Assembly (NCBI GenBank): GCA_951799405.1
Contig: OX637332.1
Span: 28,496,832 to 28,560,831 of the forward strand
Origin: Agapetus fuscipes
Taxonomy: Eukaryota; Arthropoda; Insecta; Trichoptera; Glossosomatidae
Direction: 5' to 3'
DNA: 64,000 nt
A program made the position numbers and the translations under genes. Each line of letters starts with the position of its first letter. Within the stretch, counting starts at the first letter, position 1. Positions 28,325 through 39,175 of the stretch are shown here, one piece after another. A model generated the notes under the pieces. That model had not been told where the DNA came from and made no database searches. It saw nothing but the letters and a program-made list of their open reading frames with translations.

Positions 28325-28560
28325 TGTGAAGAGGAATTCAATTCACCAACCTGTTTCGCCTGGCCAGAAACAGGTATTTACGAGAACATTGTGAATTAAA
28401 TATTCATTATTTAATAAAATTACAATTATTTATTGAATTATAAATAAATCATCACCCAATGGTATCTGTTGAACCAGGGTCAAAGTTATTGAGGATAGGA
28501 CACAGCGCGTGGCGTTCGAACTTTCGATTGTTTTAATAACGCAAATTCGAGTGCCGTCGC
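28325..28560 (+). repeat. Repeat E, copy 1
   Basis: It shares TTCGCCTGGCCAGAAACAGGTA, an AT-rich middle with AATTATTTATTGAATTAT, and GTTGAACCAGGGTCAAAGTTATTG...GGACACAGCGC-TGG-GTTCGAAC with copies at 56395 (reverse) and 58405. Confidence 0.6.
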
Positions 28561-28631
28561 TTTATTCCCTCGTCCATACCAGCGACACTCATTTTTTTTC
28601 ATTTTATATAGATTTACTTTATTTTATAGAT

Positions 28632-28956
28632 AACGCAACTAAGCTACACATTTAGTGTAACTTCTTGCCGCGTTATCCCCGTAGGGGTCGCATGTGGCGA
28701 GTTGAACCTATTTATTTTTACAGGTAAGGGGGCCGGCCTTACGCCAACCACTTCAGTTGAAGTGGAGGTTTCCCAGCTCCCGAGAGTGCTGGTACTCATT
28801 TCTTGTGAAGGCTGAGTAAACCTTGCCGGTATTTTATTTTGGGGTTTGAAATAAACACCGAAACGGGAAATCATTTCTGACGCCCTCGGTGGGATTCGAA
28901 CCCGAGCATTCGGCATGGAATGCAAGCACTCTACCACCTGAGCTATCGACCGGGCT
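28632..28956 (-). mobile_element. SINE-B copy, full length
   Basis: Near identical to the copy at 4029, with an intact head at 28905-28956. It joins a Rep-A fragment directly. Confidence 0.88.
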
Positions 28957-29066
28957 AGTTGCAAAGATATGTAACGTTGGAGATTCACATTAAGTGCATT
29001 TTCACAAACAGACACGTATAAGTTCGCCCTAAAACATGCCGCATGTGGACTTACAATATACAAACC
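28957..29066 (-). mobile_element. Rep-A 3' fragment
   Basis: AGTTGCAAAGATATGTAACGTTGG through CATGCCGCATGTGGACTTAC. Truncated at 29066. Confidence 0.6.
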
Positions 29067-29570
29067 CAAAAATTTACAAAACAAAAAAAATCATCTGAAA
29101 TAATATTAATTGTATTAAAAAAAAAACGGTGGGAAAAAAAGTAATGTAAGCCGAATAAGACGCATTGCTCCATAAACAAATTGTGCATTTTTATTCATGA
29201 TTTATATTCTGCACACATTTTCGATGCGTCTCTGACCTTTTGCATATACAATCTGCGAGGCAGGTTGTAACTCCTGACGCGTGAAATGCTATGGCCAAAT
29301 TACTGGCGGTTTAAATTTTAATAATTACCCAATGGAACAATGAGCTACGACGATTTTCGCAGAACAAGCTGGATGAGACCATAATGACAGCCTGCAGTGT
29401 AACTATAAAGTATCGGCGTTCTAAAAACCGCAGAGATTTAAACAATGAAGCATGCTTCTAGCAAAGCCTCGTGCGGACGAGACTATATCTTTAGTAAAGT
29501 GATTAGTCGCTGAGTTAGTGGCATTGAACCTGCCATACATATAACACTTGAAAAACTCAATTGATACTAT
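29067..29570. other. Intergenic DNA
   Basis: A-rich tracts near 29080-29150. No gene or named repeat recognised. Confidence 0.4.
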
Positions 29571-30051
29571 GTATAATCTATAATCTAAGTTGCAGAGATA
29601 TATTAACATTTAAAAGTCTCTCAAATGCATGCCCAAACAAACAAACACGCGTAGTTCGCGCTTACAAATGCTGAATGTGTACTTACAAATAAAATCCAAG
29701 CCTCAAATGAACATAAGCCCTACAACTTTTGCCGACCTTCCCTGACACCAGTGGCGAAGGGTGCCATACAAGTCGATTCTCATCGGTTTCCCGTTTAAAA
29801 TGAGGCAAAAATGATAATAAAGTAGACTGCATGGTTTCAATGGGGAAAAATATGTATTGTTTCTTTGGTTTAAAAAATGTATTTTTTACTTTGTGCCTAT
29901 ATATTTTTTTTAACTATTGTTACATCATTTTAAAAGGGAAGCCGATGGGAACTGGCTTATATGGCACTCTTCGCCACTGCCTGACACAGGGATTTGGTAA
30001 AAGTGAACCAGTATGGGTGGTCAGCCGCATACCAACCTATCAGTCAAGGAA
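29571..30051 (-). mobile_element. Rep-A copy split by a hAT MITE
   Basis: The first part is 29571-29748 and the second part 29980-30051, ending CCTATCAGTCAAGGA. The break is exactly the MITE with its 8-base duplication. Confidence 0.8.
29749..29979. mobile_element. hAT-like MITE with perfect 8-base duplication
   Basis: Ends CAGTGGCGAAGGGTGCCATA and TATGGCACTCTTCGCCACTG are inverted. CCTGACAC at 29741-29748 and 29980-29987 is the target duplication. CAGTGGCG termini with 8-base duplications define hAT. 231 bases, no ORF. Confidence 0.85.
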
Positions 30052-30289
30052 ATACCAACCTATCAGTAAACTCTATTTTTTTTAATTCCTATTTTTGACA
30101 CATACACAGGATCAGTAATATAAAAATACCCAGTTTTATATTAACTTGATTTTCCGCGGTAACTTTGTGAATATTCATATTTATAAATTTAAATAAAATT
30201 CGATTGTGTTATAACTTTGTTGGAATTATTATTTTTAAATGTTTCTTATAAAATATTTATATGGAAAAGCTACTTAATGAATTAAATTT

Positions 30290-30655
30290 TAATTAAATCA
30301 AAGATCACAGTTTTCCATATTTACTGAAAAACAAATTAAAAGACATTTTTAAAAAAATGGTCCAATATTTTACTAAACAATGTATAGTTCTGTTATTAAA
30401 AAGAAAAAAATATTTACCAAATATAGCACATACGAAAAAAACGCTCAAAATGTGAAAAACCTTGTTTTTTAAAATATTTTTTTGTGGTGACAATTTTTAC
30501 ATTGTATATTTTGTTTAAGCTTTATAATTAAGACAAAAAAAATTATAAACATATTTGATTTTTTTATTAATGTAACTTTTTTGCTTAGACCATAAAGTGT
30601 AAGAAACAAAAAAACGGCAGATTTAGAGTATAAAGTGCTCTTAATGTTACACATA
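30290..30655 (+). mobile_element. AT-rich transposon family F, copy 1
   Basis: It aligns in reverse with 37585-37935: AATCAAAGATCACAGTTTTCC, AAACAATGTATAGTTCTGTTAT, TTAATGTAACTTTTTTGCTTAGACCATAAAGTG and ACGGCAGATTTAGAGTATAAAG. Related ends flank the short element at 41225-41400. Confidence 0.6.
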
Positions 30656-31199
30656 CTTGCAACTTAGATTAGATTAGATAAGATTAAAGTCACATAAGCT
30701 TACGTTGAAATCAGGCCTTAGGAATTCTAAATCATACTATATCTTGTGAAAGAATGGGATGTACAAAGCGAGCGTAAAAGAAGAAAATGCATGAAAAAGG
30801 TGATGGATATGAATGAATTGAAAGAGGTATGTAAGGATAGGAAGAAATGGAGGTAGCTCTGCAGAGGCTCTGGCCACCCCTAGCGGAATGGCGACAGAGT
30901 TACAGTTACAGTATCAACTAAGATGTATTATTTATTGGCTCTACCTAATCGTGTGAACACTGCACAATTATTGGTGATGTACTCGTGTGTAGGTAGGTAG
31001 GTGAGTAACTTGATTTATTCGAATTACTTTATGTAGTACAGAGGTAACCGAAAGTGTATACCACTTTTTTTATTAATTTCAAATTAAATTATGAAACTTT
31101 TTACGATATAAATTCTTTTGCGTTTTATTGCCGCGGGTCATATAAAGTAATGCTACTAAAATCAAAAATCATTCAAGGGACCTATGTATTTCGAGATGC
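30656..31199. mobile_element. Rep-A end fragment, LINE tail and plain DNA
   Basis: 30656-30682 is a Rep-A 3' end (ACTTGCAACTTAGATTAGATTAG). 30745-30905 (plus) is a LINE tail containing GGTGATGGATATGAATGAATTG and GCTCTGGCCACCCCTAGCGG. 30906-31199 shows nothing. Confidence 0.5.
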
Positions 31200-31395
31200 A
31201 GCATCTATAATACGTGTTGAAAAGGAATGTATTAACATTGAAAATATTTTTTTAATGCATGCCCATAAACAGGCACTTGTACATAAGGTCGCAAATCTGC
31301 AAGCGTGCTTACAAAGAAATATACAATTCCCCAAAATATCATAAGCCCTACAAATTTGGTCAACCTTCCCTTAAACAGGGGTGACTATAGCAAAG
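31200..31395 (-). mobile_element. Rep-A copy, degenerate
   Basis: GCATGCCCATAAACAGGCAC, ATAAGCCCTACAAATTTGGTC and CCTTCCCTTAAACAGGGGTGAC are recognisable. It abuts SINE-B at about 31400. Confidence 0.55.
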
Positions 31396-31405
31396 TAAAA
31401 AAAAA

Positions 31406-31662
31406 TGCAACTAAGCAACACATATAGTGTTACTACTTGTCTGCGTTATCCCCGAAGGGGTAGCATGTGGCGATCCAAGACCTATTTATTTTTACGGGTA
31501 AGGGGGCTGGCCTCACACCAACCACTTTCTGTTGAAGTGGGAGTTTCCCAGCTCCCGGGGGGGGGCTGGTTCTCATTTCTTGTGAAAGCTGAGTAAGCCT
31601 TGAGATCGAACCCTTGCTCTCGGCATTGAATGCAAGCATTCTACCAATTAAGCTATCAACCT
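31406..31662 (-). mobile_element. SINE-B copy, diverged
   Basis: It has CTGCGTTATCCCCGAAGGGG and CGAGAGC-type head residues, but the B-box region is partly deleted (GAGATCGAACCCTTGCTCTC). Confidence 0.7.
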
Positions 31663-31663
31663 T

Positions 31664-31898
31664 TTTACGAGATGGTCGTCGTCGCTACAAGGCGCCAATT
31701 CTCAATCAAGACCCAGTTGCTGTAAGGCTGGATGGACCTTTGGTGACCGGTCATTGGTAAAGGTTTTTATGAATTTTTCAACCCAGCGAAGAGCAAATTT
31801 GAAAATTTAAATGGTATATTTTTTGTGCTCCGCCGGGATTCGAACCCACAACCTTCCATTCAGAGTCCGAAGTGTTACCACTGAACCACGGACCGGTC
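31664..31898 (-). mobile_element. SINE-C copy, 3' tail lost
   Basis: GAGATGGTCGTCGTCGCTACAAGGCGCC to an intact head (reverse of GACCGGTCCGTGGTTCAGTG, box GGGTTCGAATCCCGGCGGAG). It sits directly against SINE-B. Confidence 0.82.
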
Positions 31899-31974
31899 TT
31901 AGTTAAATGTAGTGAACCCTTTTTTAATCATGAATGGTCACCATACATACAGGTCTACATACAGTTAAAATTTG

Positions 31975-32120
31975 CCCACTTTTTTAATATCAGCCCTGTT
32001 TCAAGGAAAATTAGTTAGAGTTGCAAGTTTTATGCTCATTTCAGGTTTATGTCTTATTATGTAGGTTTATGTCTTAAATATCAGTCTTAAATTTTAGTAT
32101 ATCCATGCCATTTAGATTAG
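31975..32120 (+). mobile_element. Rep-A copy, degenerate
   Basis: TTTGCCCACTTTTTTAATATC, CCCTGTTTCAAGGAAAATTAG and AGAGTTGCAAGTTTTATGCTC. The 3' end is decayed. Confidence 0.5.
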
Positions 32121-32440
32121 TATATAAATAATTTAACTAGTCTAGATACCTTTAATGCCAGCCTGTAGTTTGACCTGCACGAATAAATCGTTGCAATATA
32201 ATCAATACTCACACACTCAACAAGTTTTTAACACATTTTTAGATTACAAATAAATCATGCATTACTTTTTATGGAACGATTCGCATTTAGTGGAAATGCA
32301 AACATTGTGACTATCCATAAAGTTCATCCATTTCACAAGCTGGTCATCGGTTGTCTGGTCAAGTCAAGTGGTAAATTCTTCGGATAATTGATGAAAAAAT
32401 AACCGATTATATTTTATAAGTATACGTTGCAAGAATAGAT

Positions 32441-33015
32441 GGATGTCGTGGTAGAGGAAGACCGAGAAAGGTATAGATGGACCTAATGGTGATGATGGGC
32501 GGTGAATGAAAGTGAAATTAGTAAAGTCCATACTGTTGAAATGGACTTTCTAAGAAGTATGATTGGGAAAAAACGGAGTGACAGGGTAAGGAATGATTTT
32601 GTAAGAAAAGAATGTGGTGCAAGAAAAAGTGTGAAAGTGAAGATTAAAAGAAGTTTGTTAAGATGGTTTGGACATATGGAGAGAATGAATGAGGAAAGAC
32701 TGACGAAGAAAGTATATGTTGGTAGAATAGATGATCGTGGATGTCGAGGTAGAGGAAGGCCGAGAAAGGTATGGATGGACCAAATATCCGAAATTGCGAA
32801 TGAATGGAATATCCAGAGTCATAATAAAAGAAGAGCTTGTATGAAGAAGGTTATGACTCTGGAGGAAATGAAAGAAGTATGTAAGGATAGAAAGGAATGG
32901 CGGTTGATCTGTAATGTTGGCGGCTAGGGTTTGTTAAAGTGAAATTGGTTTTATGTTTTAGTTTTTTTTTTGATGTGCATGTATATATTATTATTTATTG
33001 ATTTAAAAATGTAAT
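32441..33015 (+). mobile_element. Non-LTR retrotransposon 3' end, longest ORF of the family
   Basis: A 141-codon frame (stop at 32927) encodes HTVEMDFLRSMIGKKRSDRV, then SLLRWFGHMERMNEERLTKK, then CRGRGRPRKVWMDQI and HNKRRACMKKVM. A-EMDFLR and RWFGH-ERM are landmarks just after the reverse-transcriptase domain of insect LINEs. The RT and endonuclease are missing (5' truncation). A partial duplicate of the GRGRPRK segment precedes it at 32430-32490. Confidence 0.75.
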
Positions 33016-33027
33016 TTGTCATTTATG

Positions 33028-33278
33028 TTCCTTGACTTATAGGTTGGTATGCGGCTGACCACCAAAACTGTAAAAAATGGTTCGCTTTGCCAATGTCACC
33101 CCTGTTTCAGGGAAGGACGGCAAGAGTTGCAGGGCTTATGTTCATTTGAGATTGGGTTTTTTATAATGTAGGTCCACATGCGGCATGTGTTAGCGCGAAA
33201 TTATACATGTCTGCTTGTGGGAATGCACTTATATAAATATTAAATGAAATACATATATCCTTGCAGCTTAGATTAGAT
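33028..33278 (+). mobile_element. Rep-A copy, left arm of an inverted pair
   Basis: It runs from CCTTGACTTATAGGTTGGTATG to CCTTGCAGCTTAGATTAGATTC. It is the inverted partner of 33314-33568. Confidence 0.87.
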
Positions 33279-33313
33279 TCGTACTATGTCCAGCTACCTT
33301 AATCAATATACAG

Positions 33314-33568
33314 TCTAAATCTAAATCTAAGTTGCAAAGATATGTATCGTTTGACATTCATATCAAATGCATTCCCACAAGCAGACACGAATAATTTCGC
33401 GCTCACACATGCCGCATGTGGACCTACAATATAAAAAACCCCAATCTCAAATGAACATAAGCCCTGCAACTCTTGCCGACCTTCCCTGAAACAGGGGTGA
33501 CATTGGCAAAGTGAACCATTTTTTACAGTATGGGTGGTCAGCCTCATACCAACCTATAAGTCAAGGAA
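33314..33568 (-). mobile_element. Rep-A copy, right arm of an inverted pair
   Basis: It runs from CTAAATCTAAATCTAAGTTG to CCTATAAGTCAAGGAATT. Only 35 bases separate the arms. Confidence 0.87.
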
Positions 33569-33930
33569 TTACAGTGATTATAAAAAAAAAGTTCACACAG
33601 TGAATCACTGTATGAACTTGTCAGTGATTATAAAAGAAAATACTTGCATGAAAAAGGTGGCTCTGGAGTCTGGATGAAAGGAAAGAAGTATGAAAGGACA
33701 GAAAGAATTGGCGGATGATCAGTAATGTTGACGGTTAAAGCTTTTAAATTTAACACATTGTTCATTTTTGCTGATACATTGATTTTTTATAGATTTATTT
33801 GCAAGGGATTGTCGTTTTACAAACTTTTCCATCTTTTCCAGGTTACAACCGTTCATTCTTTAGATGCCAATACAGTCTGCTGACATTTTGTTGAACAAAC
33901 CACATCAAATGTGGAATATATACGTATCTA
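33569..33930. other. LINE tail fragment and plain DNA
   Basis: 33625-33745 (plus) carries CTTGCATGAAAAAGGTGG and GAAAGAATTGGCGGATGATCAGTAATG, a shortened version of the tail at 32840-32925. Near-identical TCACAGTGAATCACTGTATGAACT words precede it. The rest is empty. Confidence 0.5.
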
Positions 33931-34241
33931 TGCTGCACATATAATGCAACTTCTTACCGCATTATCCCCGAAGGCATATCATGATGTGTGTGGAACTTAT
34001 TTATTTTTACAGGTAATGAAGCCGCCCTTACGCCAGCTTCTTAACTTGACGTGGGAGTTTTGAAGCTTCTGAGGGGGCTTTTTCTCATTTCTTTTGAAGG
34101 CTGGGTAAGCCATGCCGGTATTATATTTATTTTTTGAATTAAGCACTGAAACGGGAAATAATTTCAGATAACTTTTATGGAGACCGGACCCTAGGTCACT
34201 GGCGTTGAAATCAGGTATTCTGCCAACAAGCTATCGACCTG
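33931..34241 (-). mobile_element. SINE-B copy, diverged
   Basis: GCATTATCCCCGAAGGCATATC through GCCATGCCGGTATTATATTT to ATTCTGCCAACAAGCTATCGACC. The B-box is poorly kept. Confidence 0.68.
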
Positions 34242-34251
34242 ACGGATATAT

Positions 34252-34485
34252 GTATAATCTATAATCTTTGTTGCAAAGATATATTTACTTATTAAAGTTC
34301 ATATTACATGCATGCACACAAACAGGCACTTGTAAGTTCGCGCATACAAATTAAAATCCAATCATCAAATGAACATACACCCTGCACCTTTTCACGACTT
34401 TTCCTGGAAAAAGTGTAACATTGGCAAAATTAACCCTTTTTTTACAGTATGGGTGGCAAGCCGTATACCAACCTATATGTCAAGC
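34252..34485 (-). mobile_element. Rep-A copy, diverged
   Basis: TATAATCTATAATCTTTGTTG to ACCAACCTATATGTCAAG. It abuts the preceding SINE-B. Confidence 0.75.
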
Positions 34486-34544
34486 ACATTCAAGTATTTA
34501 AGTACAAATTTCTGCCTTAGTTCTTGTTTATCGTAAACGCCATT

Positions 34545-34730
34545 GAGAAAATTTCACATGAGAAATGTTTGCATGTGTACTGGACTGGTTTTATAAAAAC
34601 AATAAATTTATATTATAAATATTTAAAAGAACTCTCACATTTTCGAGTTTTACGGTTTTTCTTAGCTCAGATTGTGTAGAATTTGATTCATAAGACAACT
34701 GCATGAAAAAGTCATCTTTGACAAGATTGG
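34545..34730 (+). repeat. Third copy of the TTTGCATGTGTACTGGAC repeat
   Basis: AATTTCACATGAGAAATGTTTGCATGTGTACTGGAC and later CTCTCACATTTTCGAGTTTTACGG / AAAAAGTCATCTTTGAC correspond to 26727-26905. Confidence 0.55.
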
Positions 34731-35219
34731 CGTATACGGTAAACAAGAACTGGGGAAGCGAAATAAGTCCCAAAGAAAATGAAAGAACGAAGAATATAAT
34801 AGGTGACCGATATTTAAAAAAAGTCGTACAGGCACCCATAAATAGTGATTGACAACGTCAGAATCACCTGATTATTTTACGGATAACATTTAACCTTTAG
34901 CACATTAGTGCAGGTACTCGGATCACTCGTATGAACCTGTTAATGAGAATTATATTTAAATTGCCGTCACGTACGCTCGGGCACGAAAAATTTGTAATTT
35001 TTCTAATAGGTACGTTGTGTTTTTTAAATATATGAATAAAATAAAAACATCCTAATAGTTATAATAAAGACTAAACGACTTGGAATAGGGATGTGAGATG
35101 TTTCAATTTCTTATGAGAAAAAAAAATAAACGAAATTAAATTATCTTTTAATTTAAATGCATACAACAATTTGGTTTCGTATTTAAGATTTGTATTAATT
35201 TGACACAAATATGAATGAT
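34731..35219. other. Intergenic DNA
   Basis: No feature recognised. Confidence 0.4.
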
Positions 35220-35477
35220 CTGTAATCTATAATCTAAGCTGCAAAGATATGTTAACATTTAAGGCTCATATTAAATGCATTCCCACAGACAGGCACATGT
35301 AGGTTCGCGCCTACACACTCTGCATGTATGCATACAAATAAACAAAACCTCACATGCACTTAAACCTTGCAAGTTGCAACTCCTGCTGCCGTTCCCTGAA
35401 CCGGGGTGGCATTGGCAAAAGTGAATCGATTTTTACAGCACGGGTGGTCAGCCTCATACCAATCTATCAGTCAAGGA
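35220..35477 (-). mobile_element. Rep-A copy, full length, diverged subfamily
   Basis: CTGTAATCTATAATCTAAGC to CCAATCTATCAGTCAAGGAG. It carries CACATGCACTTAAACC and CCGTTCCCTGAACCGGGGTGG variants. Confidence 0.8.
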
Positions 35478-35504
35478 GATAGCTTTTGTTATTTTATTAA
35501 TGCT

Positions 35505-35760
35505 TATTTCGAAACCGTACAGGTGAAACTGAATAAGTGACATTATTTAGCTAACATTGGTTTCTCAGATAAATTACTTTTTTTCCTTTTTTTCTAGAAG
35601 AGAAAACACTACAAAAGTGTGAAATATCTGTAGTTTAAAAGTTTCAAGTACTTCCTTATAATTAGTTACTGCTTTTGAGAAACTACTCCCAATAAAATGT
35701 TTTATCCATGATTTTTCAAATTATCACTTATTTATTCAGTTTTACCTTTAAGGGAGTGAT
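35505..35760 (-). mobile_element. MITE-like repeat D without insert (empty site)
   Basis: Its reverse complement reads CACACTTTTGTAGTGTTTTC..., then AATGTTAGCTAAATAATGTCACTTATTCAG across the point where the copy at 5833 holds the TTAA element. Confidence 0.62.
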
Positions 35761-35861
35761 TTGATCATTCAAAAGTGTAAGCTTGTTAAAGTGCAAAAAA
35801 ACATTTATCAAGAATCGAAATTACAAATACATATTAAAATAATGTCCACCCAAAAGCAGCC

Positions 35862-35997
35862 TCGTATCAGTTTGCGCTTACACATGCTGCATACCTCAAA
35901 TTACCATTATCTTAAAAAAAGATGGCATTGCGAAAAGTGGATCATCTTTTTTATAGCATGTGAGGTCAGCCTCATTCCAAGCTATAAGTCAAGGAAA
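35862..35997 (-). mobile_element. Rep-A copy, partial
   Basis: TTTGCGCTTACACATGCTGC, GATGGCATTGCGAAAAGTGG and CTATAAGTCAAGGAAAA are recognisable. Confidence 0.6.
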
Positions 35998-35999
35998 AA

Positions 36000-36544
36000 T
36001 TGAAGAAATAAAAATAACGTTTGAAACAGCTAATGAAACAATTGATATTTGATTGAGATTTTATGTACATCCCTAGTAGCGAATAGAACTATACTCGCTA
36101 AACTGGATATTTCTTATTTAATATTACAAAATAATCAACCAGCGCTCATCTCCATTCCACATACGTATAATCACATGTTTTCAATAAAATATTCTTTAAT
36201 TAAATTTATTTAAAAAAAAATTCAAGGGTGAGAAATATGGATCCTTAAAATTTTTAAGTGTTACTAAGATCAAGAAGTTGTGAAATTCTAAATTCCTTCA
36301 GATTGATGATGTCACCAGACACTTGTCTAGAGGTAGATACTACTAATTGTATACCTAAGCATATTTAATTAACAGAATCTTAGAGATCTATCGTCAAAAG
36401 GATTAATAATTCATAAATAATTAACGTAGCTGATCCACAGATTATTGTTTTATTTTTCTTTGTATCTAAAAGTTCTTCTAGACACCGGATAATCCATGGA
36501 TTTGCTATACTGAATAACACCGTTTGAGATAAATATCTTACAGT
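36000..36544. other. Intergenic DNA
   Basis: AT-rich. No feature recognised up to the MITE. Confidence 0.35.
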
Positions 36545-36661
36545 GCTATTCGCAAAGCATTTGATCTACAGCTGATCCATGGATCATTGTATTTTTTGTA
36601 TGGAAAATTCGCGTTACGTGGCGGTTGAGCCATGGATTTGCTGTGCGTGAATAACACCGTT
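36545..36661. mobile_element. Short element G with CCATGGAT core
   Basis: GCTATTCGCAAAGCATTTGATCTACAGCTGATCCATGGATCATTG ... AATTCGCGTTACGTGGCGGTTGAGCC ... GTGCGTGAATAACACCGTT. A reverse-orientation copy is at 62772-62892 and a decayed one at about 44290-44425, in the first intron of the cuticle gene. Confidence 0.55.
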
Positions 36662-36839
36662 AATACTTAGGCCTTAGCTAAGTACAATATTTGGTTTACA
36701 CCTTCACACAGTTAACAGCTTTATCGTCGAAAGGGTAGTAAAATAATAATAAAAATTTCACAAATAATATGGACAGCCTTATTCCGAATACTTTATTAAA
36801 TAGAATTTGTAGAGATCAGCTACCATTCAAGTGAAAGCT

Positions 36840-36960
36840 TTTGGAAATGCTTCTAACTGTAATTCTAGCTCTGTTGAATTCCGCTAGCAGTGGCCAGAGC
36901 TTCAATTTTTTCGTATCCTTGCGTACCTCTTCAAATTCATTTCGGTAAGAAAATCTAGGA
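36840..36960 (-). mobile_element. LINE tail fragment
   Basis: Antisense of AGCTCTGGCCACTGCTAGCGG and TACGCAAGGATACGAAAAAA. It is the degenerate 3' UTR of the family at 32441. Confidence 0.5.
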
Positions 36961-37329
36961 TAGTAAGAAGAAAGACAGTGAAAAAGGAAATCATGTTTAC
37001 ACAAAGTTCTCAAATTTGAAATTACAGTCTTTAGTCATTCAGCGAGCAGAAGCAAATTTATTTGAGCTATCACAATTTGTCATATCAGAGTAGAGCTTAC
37101 GTAGCTGCAAGACTTACTATTGGGAAAATCAACAGACATCTGCCAAGCACTGATCTATGTGTAATATTATAATATGCCAAAAAAAATTACAAATAAATCG
37201 GAATCGGCAAAGCAAAGCGTGGAAAATATTATGACGTCATCCGTCCAAGAAAAACCACACCAATATTGTGTTTTGGATTTCTTACAGTAGAAAACAGTTA
37301 TTAGGTAATTATTAAGTATTCGGTTGGTA

Positions 37330-37565
37330 TTAAACAGCCCGTAAGATATGGAAAACAATGGCGCATCCGATGCAACAATGAGCAGTACCAGACTCTTCAA
37401 CATCTCCCCACAAATGAAGCTGCAAAGATTGAGATGGGCTGGAAATCACTCACAGGCCACTAAACACATCATGAATGGGCAGCCAGGAGGAAGGAGAAGG
37501 GCTGGAAGACCAAGGCTCAGGTGGGAAGGCGAGGTGAGGGGGGACGCTATCCATCTACTGCAGAA
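37330..37565 (+). mobile_element. LINE C-terminal stub, third type
   Basis: It encodes MKLQRLRWAGNHSQATKHIM, then GGRRRAGRPRLRWEGEV. LRW-GH and GRRR-GRP-LRW are LINE ORF-end landmarks. It breaks off where family F begins. Confidence 0.6.
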
Positions 37566-37584
37566 GCACTATTCTGCTAAATTC

Positions 37585-37935
37585 CTTCCGACCTTAAGGG
37601 GTCCTTTATACCCTAAATCTGTCGTTTTTGTTTCCCACTTTATGGTCTTAGCAAAAGAGTTACAGTAATAAAAAAAAATCATGCATGTTTACCTACTTTT
37701 TTTTATCTTAATTATAAAGTTAGAACAAAATACATATAAATTAAGAAATACCACTACAAAAAAAGTATTTAAAAAAACACATTTTAGCTACTTTTTCGTG
37801 TGTGCTATATTTCGGTTTTTTTTTTTTTTAATTACAGAACTATACATTGTTTAGTGAAATATCGGAACATTTTTTTATAATGTCAACGGTTTTTGAGTAA
37901 ATATGGAAAAACTGTGTTCTTTGATTTAATTAAAA
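37585..37935 (-). mobile_element. AT-rich transposon family F, copy 2 (inverted)
   Basis: It begins TTAAGGGGTCCTTTATACCC and ends AAACTGTGTTCTTTGATTTAATT. It aligns over its length with the reverse complement of 30290-30655. Confidence 0.6.
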
Positions 37936-37964
37936 CTTAATTCATTAATTAGTTTCAGTTCATA

Positions 37965-38215
37965 AAAGAGCCTTAAGGCAACGAACGAGATAGCAATTCG
38001 TGTCCAAAAATAAGGTGTACTGTGATTTTTTTTATCCACGGAGTGCTTTCCCAAGCGCTAGCAAACTCCGACTTGGACTGATATCCAAAGCGTAAGGAAT
38101 TTAGAAGATTAGCTCAAAGTGTCAAGCTGCAGGACAGAGGAGGATGGAGGCTAAACATAGGAGATTTATGGTCTGTAGAGCCATTGAAGAAGAATAAGCG
38201 CCGTTTCCACTAAAA
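37965..38215 (+). mobile_element. LINE-derived segment shared with 19850-20000
   Basis: TCGTGTCCAAAAATAAGGTG through CAAACTCCGACTTGGACTGA, then GACAGAGGAGGATGGAGGCT (a DR-GWR-like ORF end) and AGAGCCATTGAAGAAGAATA. Confidence 0.55.
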
Positions 38216-38373
38216 CTTAATTGCAAGGGTAACTAAATTAATTGCTGAGGACCCTAGTCACCTTGACCTTTGGCGTCAGTCCGCAGGGTGAATTTTTATT
38301 TTCGGATATTGCTAAAGAGTCGGAACATTTTTTCTGACTCCATTGTTTCTTGTCTTATAGTGAGGCTGCCCAC

Positions 38374-38628
38374 TATAATCTATAATCTATAATCTAAGTT
38401 GCAAGGATATATTCATTCAAAGCTGTCAGATGTATGCCCACAAACAAACACGTGTAGTTCGCGCTTACAAATGCTGATTGTGTACTTACAAATAAAATTC
38501 AATCCTCAAATGAACATAAGCCCCACAACTTTTGCCGACCTTCCCTGAAACAGGGGTGACACTGGCAAAGTGAACCATTTTTTACAGTATGGGTGGTCAG
38601 CCTCATACCAACCTATAAGTCAAGGAAT
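38374..38628 (-). mobile_element. Rep-A copy, full length
   Basis: It starts with an expanded TATAATCTATAATCTATAATC microsatellite and ends CCTATAAGTCAAGGAATG. Confidence 0.87.
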
Positions 38629-38639
38629 GTGAATAATAA

Positions 38640-39041
38640 ATTACATTTAAATATAAAAAATAACAAAACCTTAAAAAGAAATCTATACAAAAAAAGTCAA
38701 AAATTGATTAGGCAAAAAATGTAGCAAACTAATAAACCAACATTACAAATCAGCATTGCAGATTAGCCGCCACTTCTTCCTGTCCTTGCATACTTCTTTC
38801 ATTTCATCCAGATTCATAACCTTTTTCATACAAGCTCTCCTTTTATTATGACTCTGGATATCCCATTCACTCGCTATTTCGAAAATTTGGTCCATCCATA
38901 CCTTTCTCGGTCTTCCTCTTCCACGACATCCATCAATTCTTGCAGCATACACTTTCTTCGTCAGTCTTTCCTCATTCATTCTCTCCAAATGTCCAAACCA
39001 TCTAAGTATACTTCTTTTAATCTTTACTTTCACACTTTCTC
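38640..39041 (-). mobile_element. LINE 3' end, near identical to 1081-1352
   Basis: The minus strand encodes MKVKIKRSILRWFGHLERMN, then RLTKKVYAARIDGCRGRGRP, to a stop at 38743. The tail with ATACAAAAAAAGTCAAAAATT is shared with 1130-1150. Confidence 0.72.
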
Positions 39042-39175
39042 ACTCATACTGTAAAAAGTGGTTCACTTTGCCAATGTCCCCCCTGTTTCAGGGAAGGTGC
39101 TTAATTACTCATGTCTGTTTGTGGGCATGCATTTTATATAATTTAAATGTTAATATATCCTTGCGACTTAGATTT
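39042..39175 (+). mobile_element. Rep-A copy with internal deletion
   Basis: ACTCATACTGTAAAAAGTGGTTC, then CCCCCTGTTTCAGGGAAGGTG joined to TACTCATGTCTGTTTGTGGG, ending CCTTGCGACTTAGATTTTAA. Confidence 0.7.

Noticed and set aside
32502..32927. Host gene of 141 codons
   Set aside because: It is the C-terminal end of a LINE reverse-transcriptase ORF, with related decayed copies at 1081, 13335, 38640 and elsewhere.
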